NCBI GenBank assembly: GCA_013390745.1
Contig: JACASX010000002.1
Location: forward strand, 62,001 to 126,000
Length of the DNA: 64,000 nucleotides
Source: Marine Group I thaumarchaeote
Lineage (GTDB): Archaea > Thermoproteota > Nitrososphaeria > Nitrososphaerales > Nitrosopumilaceae
Reading direction: 5' to 3'
Of the stretch, positions 52,774-60,162 are shown in pieces (positions within the stretch are counted from its first letter, which is position 1; each line of letters starts with the position of its first letter). Below the pieces are notes generated by a model. It was not told the DNA's origin, searched no databases, and saw nothing but the letters and a program-made list of their open reading frames with translations. The position numbers and the translations under genes were made by a program.

Positions 52774-53079
52774 ATGAATAGGAGTTATGACGATTTTATG
52801 AAAGATACCAATCCCAAGGTTCAGCCCTTGATGGATTCGCTTAGGAAGTTTTGTTTTTCGCTGGGAAGCAACGTAGTAGAGGATGTTCGGATGCATAGGG
52901 TTGTCTTTTGCAAGTCGTTTGCGTTCAGGTGGTTTGTCGACGTAGAGCCACAGAACGACTTGGTTCTTCTTAAGATTCAAAAGAGCAGGAAGGAGACGCA
53001 AACTGTTCAGCTTGGACTGGACCAAAACTTGGCCGAGACGCAGGCACTAATCCGTGAAGCGTACAGTTCTATTCACTGA
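52774..53079 (+). CDS. DUF5655-like small protein
   Basis: The 101-residue protein has VQPLMDSLRKFCFSLGSNVVEDVRMHRVVFC, FRWFVDVEPQNDLVLLKIQ, a pattern reminiscent of DUF5655 domains (AAA partners). TTG at 52759 gives five more residues. Encoded right after the ubiquitin-fold gene, same strand (gap about 18 bp), so a functional pair is likely. Confidence 0.55.
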   Translation: MNRSYDDFMKDTNPKVQPLMDSLRKFCFSLGSNVVEDVRMHRVVFCKSFAFRWFVDVEPQNDLVLLKIQKSRKETQTVQLGLDQNLAETQALIREAYSSIH

Positions 53080-53093
53080 GTTTTGAGACTAGG

Positions 53094-53125
53094 CCACCGC
53101 CCCATGGCATCTTGAACGGGCGTGG
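53094..53125. terminator. GC-rich hairpin after DUF5655-like gene
   Basis: CCA-C-CGCCC pairs with GGGCG-TGG around a 15-nt loop, starting 15 nt past the stop of the 52774 gene. Could act as an RNA end or regulatory hairpin. No T-run adjacent. Confidence 0.4.
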
Positions 53126-53247
53126 AATCTTCCTCATTCATTTACGTTTTACTTCATTTCTGATAAAGCTGATCAGATTTCGTTTTTATTATTAAAATGA
53201 CTGCGAATCACAAGTGGGATTAAATACTTTCAAGACGATATGGTATT

Positions 53248-53487
53248 ATGGCACAAGCATATGTTTTACTGAATTGTGAATTGGGTGCTGAAGAAGAAAT
53301 AATTGGTAAACTGAAGGAACTTGCAAACGTCAAGGAAGTACATGGAACTTTTGGTGCTTACGATATAACTGCAAAGCTTGAGGCGGAAACAGCCGAAAAG
53401 CTTAGAGAAACCATCACACAAAATCTAAGGAAGATGGACAAAATACGTTCAACCCTAACACTAACAGTAGTGGAAGGACAGGGATAA
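53248..53487 (+). CDS. Stand-alone Lrp/AsnC ligand-binding domain protein
   Basis: The 79-residue RAM domain without DNA-binding part: AYVLLNCELGAEEEIIGKLKEL, VHGTFGAYDITAKLEA, TLTLTVVEGQ. Paralogue of 27665-27919; both keep the ligand-binding turn GxYD. Could sense amino acids or modulate full Lrp proteins. Its ncRNA-like downstream neighbour begins about 45 bp after the stop. Confidence 0.87.
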   Translation: MAQAYVLLNCELGAEEEIIGKLKELANVKEVHGTFGAYDITAKLEAETAEKLRETITQNLRKMDKIRSTLTLTVVEGQG

Positions 53488-53531
53488 CAACTATCTTACA
53501 ACATTAAATATCATAATACCGTATTGTATAT

Positions 53532-53660
53532 GCCGATGGCTGACAAAGCTAACGACTAAAAGAGTGTGGCCTCGCAAAACAAAAAAAATCAGAGCTTTCG
53601 CAGTAAAGCAATTGGAGGTAGTCTCCAAAAGACGTTTTGCCTGAAGGGGTCACACATAAT
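53532..53660 (+). ncRNA. Candidate structured non-coding RNA
   Basis: An ATTAAATA TATA-like box (53503-53510) lies about 25 nt before 53532, as for independent transcripts. The body folds into a 10-bp helix GTGTGGCCTC (53564-53573) with GGGGTCACAC (53646-53655, with G-T pairs) and a 7-bp helix GCAAAAC/GTTTTGC (53574-53580, 53634-53640). Two inner hairpins, GCTTT/AAAGC and GGAG/CTCC, complete it. A 5-bp hairpin TGGCT/AGCTA lies before it. No long reading frame fits. It is not tRNA, 5S, SRP or RNase P RNA by the motifs I know. Confidence 0.65.
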
Positions 53661-53676
53661 ATTATCATTTAGTGTT

Positions 53677-54393
53677 CTAACTAACCACTATTATCCCAAT
53701 ACTGACTAAATACTGAATTCCTGAAATGTATGTAATATTATCAATTTGGTCTGTTGCCCACCACCCAGCACTGTTCTTAATCCAGCCTGGAACTTCCTGT
53801 GATCCTGAAGACTCGGATCTTTCAGTAGAAGGTATAACAATTATGCCCTCTTTGATAAGATACTGAATTCCTAGAAGATATGCCGAGTCATCAATCTGTC
53901 CACCAGCCCACCACCCAGCATGAGTTTTGATCCAGTTTGGAATGACAGTTACAGGTTCTGCAGTTAGTGTATCTGTTGGCTGTGATTTGGGTTTTGCACT
54001 AACATCAATGGTTGCGGTTCCAATATGATATCCTTTCCACTCGACATAGGCACTATATGTGCCAGCTTTGTTACAGCAAATTAGTATAAAATTTTCATAG
54101 TGGCCCTGCTTATTTGTATCCGCAACCACTCTAACCTTTACTTGGTAAGTTTTGCCATCGGGTTCTGAAATTGTCATATAAACAAATATAGTTGATCTCG
54201 GTTCTTCAACAGTTCCGAAAATTTTTATTTTTTCATATTGTGTATTACTGGTCGTTGTGTAAGGAAGTTCTAATGTAGGTTTGTCAACGGAGACTGTTCC
54301 CCATTGTTTATCACTATCATGACTAGCTAATGCATTTGGAATGATCATAATACTAACTAAAATTATGAAAATTGAGAAATGCAAAACTCTCAT
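53677..54393 (-). CDS. Secreted protein with WIKxxAGWW repeats
   Basis: The 238-residue protein has a signal peptide (FSIFIILVSIMIIPNALASHD, cut near 23), a beta-sandwich (30-130) and two C-terminal copies of the lineage-typical repeat: WIKTHAGWWAGGQIDDSAY and WIKNSAGWWATDQIDNITY, each followed by GIQYLIxxGII. Such repeats are frequent at cell-surface proteins of ammonia-oxidising Nitrososphaerota and may bind envelope. Function unknown. Confidence 0.82.
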   Translation of the reverse strand: MRVLHFSIFIILVSIMIIPNALASHDSDKQWGTVSVDKPTLELPYTTTSNTQYEKIKIFGTVEEPRSTIFVYMTISEPDGKTYQVKVRVVADTNKQGHYENFILICCNKAGTYSAYVEWKGYHIGTATIDVSAKPKSQPTDTLTAEPVTVIPNWIKTHAGWWAGGQIDDSAYLLGIQYLIKEGIIVIPSTERSESSGSQEVPGWIKNSAGWWATDQIDNITYISGIQYLVSIGIIVVS

Positions 54394-54430
54394 TGATCTT
54401 TATGAGCATGGTTTTTAGTTAATCTTTTCA

Positions 54431-54685
54431 CTAAAAATCGTCTTTTCCCACCCAGCCATCTTTCTTGTCAGGCTTTGGTTGTGGTTCTGGCGGTTCCTTT
54501 TCTCTAAATCTTAGCGGCTCTGGCATTCTCTCATTTGCGAAAAATCCCTTCTGAGAATATAGCTTATCTGGTTCAGGTTCAGGACTTTTGTTCCTATATT
54601 TGCGTAGTAAACGAGGAAGTATTCGTGCTAATGGAATTATTAGAAATATCAAATAAATCCACATTCCGCCAGTAGGATCTTCCAT
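54431..54685 (-). CDS. Small single-span membrane protein with proline-rich tail
   Basis: The 84-residue protein: one helix near residues 8-22 (MWIYLIFLIIPLARILP), then basic RLLRKYRNK and a tail rich in Pro, Glu and Lys (EPPEPQPKPDKKDG). Located in the same direction as the WIK-repeat gene downstream. Unknown function. Confidence 0.65.
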   Translation of the reverse strand: MEDPTGGMWIYLIFLIIPLARILPRLLRKYRNKSPEPEPDKLYSQKGFFANERMPEPLRFREKEPPEPQPKPDKKDGWVGKDDF

Positions 54686-54757
54686 ACTGAATTACGATAA
54701 AAATTTCATTATTATGTTTTCCATTCTCTATAAATACAGGCATTAGTTAATTTTTGC

Positions 54758-54922
54758 ATGGGAAAAATGACATGTATCGTATGCGGAGTTGGATTCTTTA
54801 GTCCTGACGATTCTCCAAAGTGTGGAAAGTGCAGAGAGCAAATGTCACAAGAAGGTCATGAAGAAGGTCATGAAGAAGGTCATGGAGAAGGACATTCTTG
54901 CGGTTGTGGACACAGCCACTAG
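54758..54922 (+). CDS. 54-residue His/Cys-rich metal-binding protein
   Basis: ATG at 54758 opens a zinc-ribbon (CIVCG and CGKC at residues 6-10 and 22-25), then EEGH-type tandem repeats (four copies from 12-bp DNA units) and HSCGCGHSH end. This composition suits nickel, zinc or copper binding. TATA-like TCTATAAATA at about 54727 lies 25 nt before ATG, supporting leaderless expression. Confidence 0.75.
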   Translation: MGKMTCIVCGVGFFSPDDSPKCGKCREQMSQEGHEEGHEEGHGEGHSCGCGHSH

Positions 54923-54970
54923 ATTCACAAAACAATTCTTTTTATTGTTTAGAAAAGGCGTAAGTTTGAT

Positions 54971-55285
54971 TTGGTTGTACTAGAACTTCATGGCTCTGGC
55001 GGTCATATTTTTGCAGACGTTACAGATGAACAGGCAAAAAAGGCAGACCTTGGTGTTGGTAAGTGTTTTCTTGCTCCAATTGGCAAACTTGAGGAGCAAA
55101 AGATGCAAAAATATTTTTGCAAGAAATGCGAATCTGAGTTTGACGGTTCGCCTAAAATTCAGATCGAAGAAAGTCCTAACGAACCGGTTGCAGACGGATT
55201 GATTCTGAAAGAGAGAGGTCAATACACATGTGGTAAATGCAGTTCAATAATTGGCGAATACCGCGTATTTGAGAAAGGACAGTAA
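54971..55285 (+). CDS. Zinc-ribbon hypothetical protein
   Basis: The 104-residue protein starts VVLELHGSGGHIFADVTDEQAKK and has CKKCESEF near 50 and CGKCSSIIGEYRVF near 86, two knuckles of a ribbon with a Glu and Pro rich link. TTG start. Possibly co-transcribed with the His-rich gene upstream (48 bp). Unknown function. Confidence 0.72.
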   Translation: MVVLELHGSGGHIFADVTDEQAKKADLGVGKCFLAPIGKLEEQKMQKYFCKKCESEFDGSPKIQIEESPNEPVADGLILKERGQYTCGKCSSIIGEYRVFEKGQ

Positions 55286-55287
55286 GA

Positions 55288-56211
55288 CTAGCTAATTTTT
55301 GTAAATGAATCTTCTGGTAACTGCAAGTCACCAAAAACATCTGGATGAATAATTTTGGCTAGGACTTCAATTCCAGTTATGGTTCGAAGACTTGGTTTGC
55401 TAAAATACGAGTTTGCATCAACCGCGTAAACATTATTCTCCTTAACAGCCTTCAGTTCATTCCAATCTGGATTCTCTGCCAACACACTATTGTATTCAGA
55501 TATGGTTCGCTTTACATCAAAACCGCATGGCATCATTACAATAATGTCAGGGTTTACTTCTTGAATCTCTTCTAACTTCATTTTTCTTGATGGCATTTTT
55601 TCTGTACTTATGAGATTTTCTCCGCCCGCACTCTCAATCATTTCCGGAATCCAGTGACCTGAAGTAAAAAATGGATCCACCCACTCTATCGCAACTACTT
55701 TTGGTCTTTCTTCAAACGTTTTGCTCTTGACAAAACCTAGCCTCTTTGATAGTGAATCAACCAGATCATTACCCTCCTTTTCCTTGCCAATCATCTTTGA
55801 GATATCCCTGATGCTTACCAAAATTTCATCAACACCGTGAGGATCCATCGTATAAACCTCGGGTTTTTTTTCCAACATATCCACGGCTATTTTGACATGT
55901 TCTGTATGAGCAGAGCAGACCTCACAAATATTTTGAGAAATAATTAGATCCGGTTTTGCGTTGAGTAAATTTTCCCTGTTTAGATTGTAAATCTCCTTGC
56001 CGTCAGTCATTAACTGGCAGATTTTGTCATCAATTTGCTTGCTTGACATTGAAGTTGGATCGAACACAGAACTGATGACTCGCGGTTTGGTTTTTGCGCC
56101 GCTTGGATAGTTGCACTCATGTGTTACACCAAAAAGCTTGTCATCCGCACCCAAGCTGTAAATTAGCTCAGTTGCGCTGGGCAGAAAAGTTACAATTCTT
56201 TCTGGTTCCAT
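55288..56211 (-). CDS. BtuF-like cobalamin-binding protein without signal peptide
   Basis: The 307-residue protein has the periplasmic-binding-protein-2 fold: RIVTFLPSATELIYSLGADDKLFGVTHECNYP, PDLIISQNICEVCSAHT, GFVKSKTFEERPKVVAIEWVDPFFTSGHW and PDIIVMMPCGF. These are typical of vitamin B12-binding BtuF proteins. No signal sequence or lipobox, so it acts inside. It may help with corrinoid handling; no ABC partners nearby. Confidence 0.82.
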   Translation of the reverse strand: MEPERIVTFLPSATELIYSLGADDKLFGVTHECNYPSGAKTKPRVISSVFDPTSMSSKQIDDKICQLMTDGKEIYNLNRENLLNAKPDLIISQNICEVCSAHTEHVKIAVDMLEKKPEVYTMDPHGVDEILVSIRDISKMIGKEKEGNDLVDSLSKRLGFVKSKTFEERPKVVAIEWVDPFFTSGHWIPEMIESAGGENLISTEKMPSRKMKLEEIQEVNPDIIVMMPCGFDVKRTISEYNSVLAENPDWNELKAVKENNVYAVDANSYFSKPSLRTITGIEVLAKIIHPDVFGDLQLPEDSFTKIS

Positions 56212-56229
56212 AACTTAATCCATTCACAC

Positions 56230-56670
56230 TTAGGAACTCATCAGCCTTTTGATCTCTATCTTTTGACCATATTTTTCCAACAAATCGTCATAAAGTTTTT
56301 TCCGTTCTAACTTGAGATTTTTATCTTCATCGTACATTTTTGTAAAGAAACACGCGAGAATCCTCTCATCATCGTTATCAAAAAACCTGACACTGAAGCT
56401 AGTACGTTCTGGTTTTTCCTCCATGACAAACTCTGCGTGTTTTATCATGTAAGGGTTAACGTGCATATGGCACGGACCGTCGTTATCTCCTATTGTTATC
56501 CACTGATCTTTTTGTCTTATACTTAGGGAATTACTTCTCATCTCGCTGGTAGCTCCATTTGATTTTACCACCAACAAAACGTCATCGACACTAATTATGT
56601 CTGACAAAAGTTCTTTCAGCATTATGTGTTCTGAAGAGATGCTTGCTTTTAATCTGGCTAGTATTTCCAT
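56230..56670 (-). CDS. Hypothetical protein
   Basis: The 146-residue protein has helices at start (LARLKASISSEHIMLKELLSDI), strands VLLVVKSNGATSEM and the segment ITIGDNDGPCHMHVNPYMIKHAEFV, which may hold metal or haem-like His, and RFFDNDDERILACFF. Not recognised. Its ATG overlaps the 3' end of the gene upstream (56658) by 13 bases. Confidence 0.65.
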   Translation of the reverse strand: MEILARLKASISSEHIMLKELLSDIISVDDVLLVVKSNGATSEMRSNSLSIRQKDQWITIGDNDGPCHMHVNPYMIKHAEFVMEEKPERTSFSVRFFDNDDERILACFFTKMYDEDKNLKLERKKLYDDLLEKYGQKIEIKRLMSS

Positions 56671-56909
56671 TTGTCAGAAAACCCATTCCATAATGGACGG
56701 AAAGGCGCTATGTCCTTCTCTATCTCACCTTGAATCCTATTTGAGATTGCAAAATAGAAATTTTCCAAGGCATCAACTCCACCATCATCAAAGATTTCCT
56801 TGCCAACTTCGGTAATTCGCGATTTTTTTTGTTCTACTTCCGGCGAATCTGGATTTTGCAGGCAGAAAGTATAGAGGTCAATCAGTTCCTCCTCCAGCAT
56901 AAAATCCAT
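56658..56909 (-). CDS. Small hypothetical helical protein
   Basis: The 83-residue acidic helical protein (EEELIDLYTFCLQNPDSPEVEQKK, then DDGGVDALENFYFAISNRIQGEIEKD). A GTG at 56918 would add three residues. It overlaps the gene at 56230 and both lie with the BtuF-like gene, possibly one operon. No family recognised. Confidence 0.62.
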   Translation of the reverse strand: MDFMLEEELIDLYTFCLQNPDSPEVEQKKSRITEVGKEIFDDGGVDALENFYFAISNRIQGEIEKDIAPFRPLWNGFSDKWKY

Positions 56910-56980
56910 GAATCCCACACGTAAAATAGCAATAAAAACTGTCTAAATCTCTAAATTGATCCTCGAATCTCATTGATTAC

Positions 56981-58510
56981 ATGTCTGAAGGAACTGACAA
57001 CGCTCTGCTTGAGCGCTTTGAACAGGAGATATGGAGCAAGGTTCCACATCTGGAAGAAGGAAGCGAGACAAAGGTTGTCAATGCAACACCGCTTGTTGAC
57101 ATGACTGTAGATTTCAAGGAATGTGCAAAAAGCGTCTTCAAACTGGACCTTGACAACGCAGACCTGAAGGTTTTCGGCAAAATGGATTCTACCTTACTGA
57201 CAGGCTCGATTAAAGTCAGACCTGCGGCTAACATCATCCACGACGCTATTGTTACGGGGAAGCTCAAGAGTGGACAGACAGTAATAGAAGCCACATCAGG
57301 CAACTTTGGGATAGCACTTGGACTGTTGTCTAAACTTGAACTAAATGTAATTGCGCTTGTCTCAAGAAAGCTACAGGAGGGGGTATTTGAGGAGTTAAGA
57401 AATGTGAATATACATACCATGGATCTTGACATGGACATTTGCCCTGCACCAGGAATGGAAGGCAAGCAAGATCTTTTGGTTGCAAAAGCAAGCGCCGCTA
57501 ACATTCGCTCACAGTTATCTAATTTTGGGTTTGACACTGACATTTTTGACAAAGCAGGCTCTGAGATAGAATCGCTTTTAGCTAGCCAAGACATCATAAA
57601 CTTGGCAAAGTTTCTTGCCAAGATATACGGTTTCTTCTGTCCAGCACAGTATGACAACCAGCTGAACATTGAGGCGCACAGAACTGTTACCGCAGCTGAG
57701 ATTGACCAACAACTTCACGAAAAGGGAGATTCGCTGGAAGGCTACAACATCTTCTGTACATTCGGGACGGGCGGAACATCTGGTGGTTTGAGCAGATACA
57801 TCTCTGAAAAATATGGAAAGAAGTCAGTTTATGTAATATTTCCACCTACCAATCAAGACGTTGCAGGAATTAGGACAAAAGCCAATGCAGATGGCTTGAC
57901 GTTATACGAGCCTGAGATTTATGCTGCAGAGCAAGAAATGGATTGGGAGCAGGCAAAACTTCTTCTAAAGTTTTTTGTAGAGAAAGGTCACGACATAGGC
58001 GAAAGCAGCGCCCTTGAACTTTATGCAGCCTTGCAGAAGGCAAGCTCCGAAGGCGGTGGAAAGTTTGTCGTAATGATTTGTGACGGAATTGAAAAGTACA
58101 AAAAGAATCTGGCATCGATTGGACAGGAAGGTCCTATGCAGGTATCCCTGCAGGAAGCAAACGCAGGCAATTATGATAGAGTAATCTGGATTCATGCTCA
58201 GTATACTCCACTGGAACAAGGAATAGAGCTAATTGCAAAGTCTCTAGGCATCGACAAGAGCAAGATTTCTGTGCCGGATGCAAGAACTGCGCAGGAACTG
58301 CTGACAACTCGGCAAATTCCAGAATCGCTAAGCAAGGACCTGGAAGGTGACGGCAAACCGTTGCTGGTCTGTATGGCTGGGAAAACTTCACTGATGGCTG
58401 CCAAAGTGCTTGCGACCAAGGGCGTTATCACCGACAGCTTGATTGGTGGAATAACAGAACTGCCCGAAGGAAAAACCAAACAACTTTCTGAATTAATCAG
58501 ACAAGCTTGA
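56981..58510 (+). CDS. PLP-dependent cysteine synthase-like enzyme fused to rhodanese-like domain
   Basis: The 509-residue protein: N-terminal fold type II PLP domain (35-390) with LLTGSIKVRPAANII near 71-85 (PLP Lys), ATSGNFGIALGL near 104-115 and FGTGGTSGG near 263-271. C-terminal domain about 395-509 is like a rhodanese with the sulfur-carrying Cys in LLVCMAGKTSLMAA near 458-471. A substrate other than O-acetylserine is possible, because the usual SVKDR becomes SIKVR. Sulfur transfer from or to cysteine is likely. Confidence 0.85.
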   Translation: MSEGTDNALLERFEQEIWSKVPHLEEGSETKVVNATPLVDMTVDFKECAKSVFKLDLDNADLKVFGKMDSTLLTGSIKVRPAANIIHDAIVTGKLKSGQTVIEATSGNFGIALGLLSKLELNVIALVSRKLQEGVFEELRNVNIHTMDLDMDICPAPGMEGKQDLLVAKASAANIRSQLSNFGFDTDIFDKAGSEIESLLASQDIINLAKFLAKIYGFFCPAQYDNQLNIEAHRTVTAAEIDQQLHEKGDSLEGYNIFCTFGTGGTSGGLSRYISEKYGKKSVYVIFPPTNQDVAGIRTKANADGLTLYEPEIYAAEQEMDWEQAKLLLKFFVEKGHDIGESSALELYAALQKASSEGGGKFVVMICDGIEKYKKNLASIGQEGPMQVSLQEANAGNYDRVIWIHAQYTPLEQGIELIAKSLGIDKSKISVPDARTAQELLTTRQIPESLSKDLEGDGKPLLVCMAGKTSLMAAKVLATKGVITDSLIGGITELPEGKTKQLSELIRQA

Positions 58511-58512
58511 AA

Positions 58513-58677
58513 ATGATACTATCTAATCAGGAAAAAATCGAATCTTACAGGGAAAACATCACAGAAGCCTTACGAATACTAGATGAAATTATTGAAATTA
58601 TCAGGTTTCAAGATAACCCCGAGGATACAATAATTGATCAAAAGTTGGAAGAAATCAAAAAAATATTAAATCAATAA
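58513..58677 (+). CDS. 54-residue helical microprotein
   Basis: ATG at 58513, two bases after the stop of the PLP-rhodanese gene. MILSNQEKIESYRENITEA, then a long helix and IIDQKLEEIKKILNQ end; likely coiled coil. Same transcript is probable. Unknown role. Confidence 0.55.
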   Translation: MILSNQEKIESYRENITEALRILDEIIEIIRFQDNPEDTIIDQKLEEIKKILNQ

Positions 58678-58692
58678 TTTCTGAGGTAAGAT

Positions 58693-58803
58693 ATGAAAAA
58701 AACGGATGAATGCAATGGTAAGTATTGGTTTACCTGCACCAGATGTTTACGACTTCTTGTAAAAGATTTACGTGATATTGTTGGACGACCTAAAGACGAT
58801 TAA
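58693..58803 (+). CDS. 36-residue microprotein with CxxC
   Basis: ATG at 58693 after AGGTAAG. MKKTDECNGKYWFTCTRC, then LRLLVKDLRDIVGRPKDD-stop; three Cys with one CxxC. Continues the series downstream of the PLP-rhodanese gene. Function unknown. Confidence 0.5.
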   Translation: MKKTDECNGKYWFTCTRCLRLLVKDLRDIVGRPKDD

Positions 58804-58873
58804 AAAAATTAATAATTCTATAGCGTATCTAGAATAGTGAAATTTATTAACGGAAATTAAAACCAGGATTTGT

Positions 58874-58939
58874 TTGAAGCCAATTATGATAGACGACGAT
58901 GAGGAACGCCCAGAATGGGATTGGTTAAAGAAAAAATAA
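58874..58939 (+). CDS. 21-residue acidic/basic peptide candidate
   Basis: TTG at 58874: MKPIMIDDDEERPEWDW, then LKKK-stop. An AATTTATT box lies about 27 nt upstream. Very short; coding by composition only. Confidence 0.3.
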   Translation: MKPIMIDDDEERPEWDWLKKK

Positions 58940-58961
58940 TTTCTTTTTACAATATACTTGG

Positions 58962-59204
58962 TTACAGTGAGCTGTGAGTTCCGTCACACTTTCCGGTTTC
59001 ATCTTTGCTGTGTTTGCATCCACAGAAAGCTATGAATCCTGCTTCGGTAGCTTTGAAAATTCTTGGTCCAAGGCCTGATCCTGCATGAGAACCATCACAT
59101 AACGGCTGGTTCTGGGATTTTCCACACATACAAACATGATATTCCTTTCCCGCTTCAACTTGCATTGGGTATGGTTTTTTCTGTGGTATTTCTGGCTCTG
59201 TCAT
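58962..59204 (-). CDS. CDGSH iron-sulfur domain protein
   Basis: The 80-residue protein has two CDGSH motifs: CMCGKSQNQPLCDGSH near residues 25-40 and CGCKHSKDETGKCDGTH near 61-77. Each can bind a 2Fe-2S cluster with three Cys and one His, as in mitoNEET. A role in Fe-S transfer or redox sensing. No membrane anchor. Confidence 0.93.
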   Translation of the reverse strand: MTEPEIPQKKPYPMQVEAGKEYHVCMCGKSQNQPLCDGSHAGSGLGPRIFKATEAGFIAFCGCKHSKDETGKCDGTHSSL

Positions 59205-59241
59205 AATTTCTTCATATTCATCTTATTTGTAAAGGTAATTA

Positions 59242-59364
59242 TCATGTCTTTGCCTGTTTTCGTGAACACTCTATACAGAACTCGCCAACTTCAAAAACGT
59301 AAAGTAGTTTGTTACAATCCTTGCATCTTCTTTCTGATCTAGTTTTGTCATATCCGTATGGCAT
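59242..59364 (-). CDS. 40-residue zinc-ribbon microprotein
   Basis: ATG at 59364: MPYGYDKTRSERRCKDCNK, LLYVFEVGEFCIECSRKQ; CxxC pairs at residues 14-17 and 31-34 form a ribbon. Below usual length filters. It is oriented like the CDGSH gene and may follow the same promoter region. Confidence 0.68.
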   Translation of the reverse strand: MPYGYDKTRSERRCKDCNKLLYVFEVGEFCIECSRKQAKT

Positions 59365-59402
59365 CCTAGAAATGATAAATGTCGCACATGTGTTATAATG
59401 TT

Positions 59403-59528
59403 ATGAAACCGGACAGCGGCGGAAAGTCATTTTTTTCTGCTGGCAAACCAAAGAATTTACCTGCGTTTTATTTTCTTGTTGTGGCAGGCATCATTTTGAT
59501 GGTTTTACTGTTCAAGTGGTTTGATTAG
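59403..59528 (+). CDS. 41-residue tail-anchored membrane protein (possible Sec61-beta-like)
   Basis: ATG at 59403. MKPDSGGKSFFSAGKPKNLP, then one C-terminal helix AFYFLVVAGIILMVLLFKWF. A short polar N-terminus with SAG and a single terminal helix resembles archaeal Sec61 beta, but the conserved middle is short; hence only a suggestion. Confidence 0.55.
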   Translation: MKPDSGGKSFFSAGKPKNLPAFYFLVVAGIILMVLLFKWFD

Positions 59529-59601
59529 TTTTTAACATTAATTTATGGCTTTCCGAGCTCTATTTTTGGCTTTTTAACATCAATTTTAGACTTTTAGAGT
59601 C

Positions 59602-59949
59602 TCATTTCATTAGCCAGCTCCAGTATCTGCGCATCAGCGGATAATCGTCAAAGAATCTGATTCTGGCCTTGGACTTTCTTTTCTTCAACTGCTCCTCGAT
59701 ATACTTGAGGATTCTGCCGCGTTCCTTTTTTTTGCTGATCAGATCACTCTCAATTATTTTCCTAGCAAATTCCTGCTCCATGTAAATCTCAAAAAACCAC
59801 CAGCCTGCAGCCATCTTGGCATCAGGGCTAAACTTGTAGCCATTCTTTGTGTGTGTCCTGAGCTCCAGCTCGTTTAGTATCTCCTTGAAATTTTTGATGT
59901 CTGCATCAAAGTCTGTCGTCATGGCAGAAAACAGAGGTTGCTTGGTCAT
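59602..59949 (-). CDS. Hypothetical helical basic protein
   Basis: The 115-residue protein is helical and charged: DADIKNFKEILNELELRTH, AAGWWFFEIYMEQEFARKIIES, KKKERGRILKYIEEQLKKRKSKARIRF and a YPLMRRYWSWL end. Later ATG at 59922 also possible. No family recognised; RNA or DNA binding is imaginable. Confidence 0.65.
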   Translation of the reverse strand: MTKQPLFSAMTTDFDADIKNFKEILNELELRTHTKNGYKFSPDAKMAAGWWFFEIYMEQEFARKIIESDLISKKKERGRILKYIEEQLKKRKSKARIRFFDDYPLMRRYWSWLMK

Positions 59950-59968
59950 TTCTCGTCTGTATGATAAT

Positions 59969-60142
59969 TTAGTCGAAAATTAGGCATTGCTCGCAATCAC
60001 AGCTTGGCTGCTTCTTTGTCTTTGCCAGACAATTTCTGTGCTGACCAGCCTGGCACTGAACGCAGACTTTTTCCAGATTGTCAACAGACGAGTATTTTTT
60101 GGATTGGTCAAATCCGAATCCGCCATCTTGTGGTCCTACCAT
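59969..60142 (-). CDS. 57-residue Cys-rich zinc protein
   Basis: ATG at 60142: MVGPQDGGFGFDQSKKYSS, VCVQCQAGQHRNC, CDCEQC end; three CxxC-like pairs suggest zinc. Located 20 bp after the stop of coaBC on the same strand, maybe co-transcribed. Confidence 0.65.
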   Translation of the reverse strand: MVGPQDGGFGFDQSKKYSSVDNLEKVCVQCQAGQHRNCLAKTKKQPSCDCEQCLIFD

Positions 60143-60162
60143 AATATCATCATCACTTGGTT

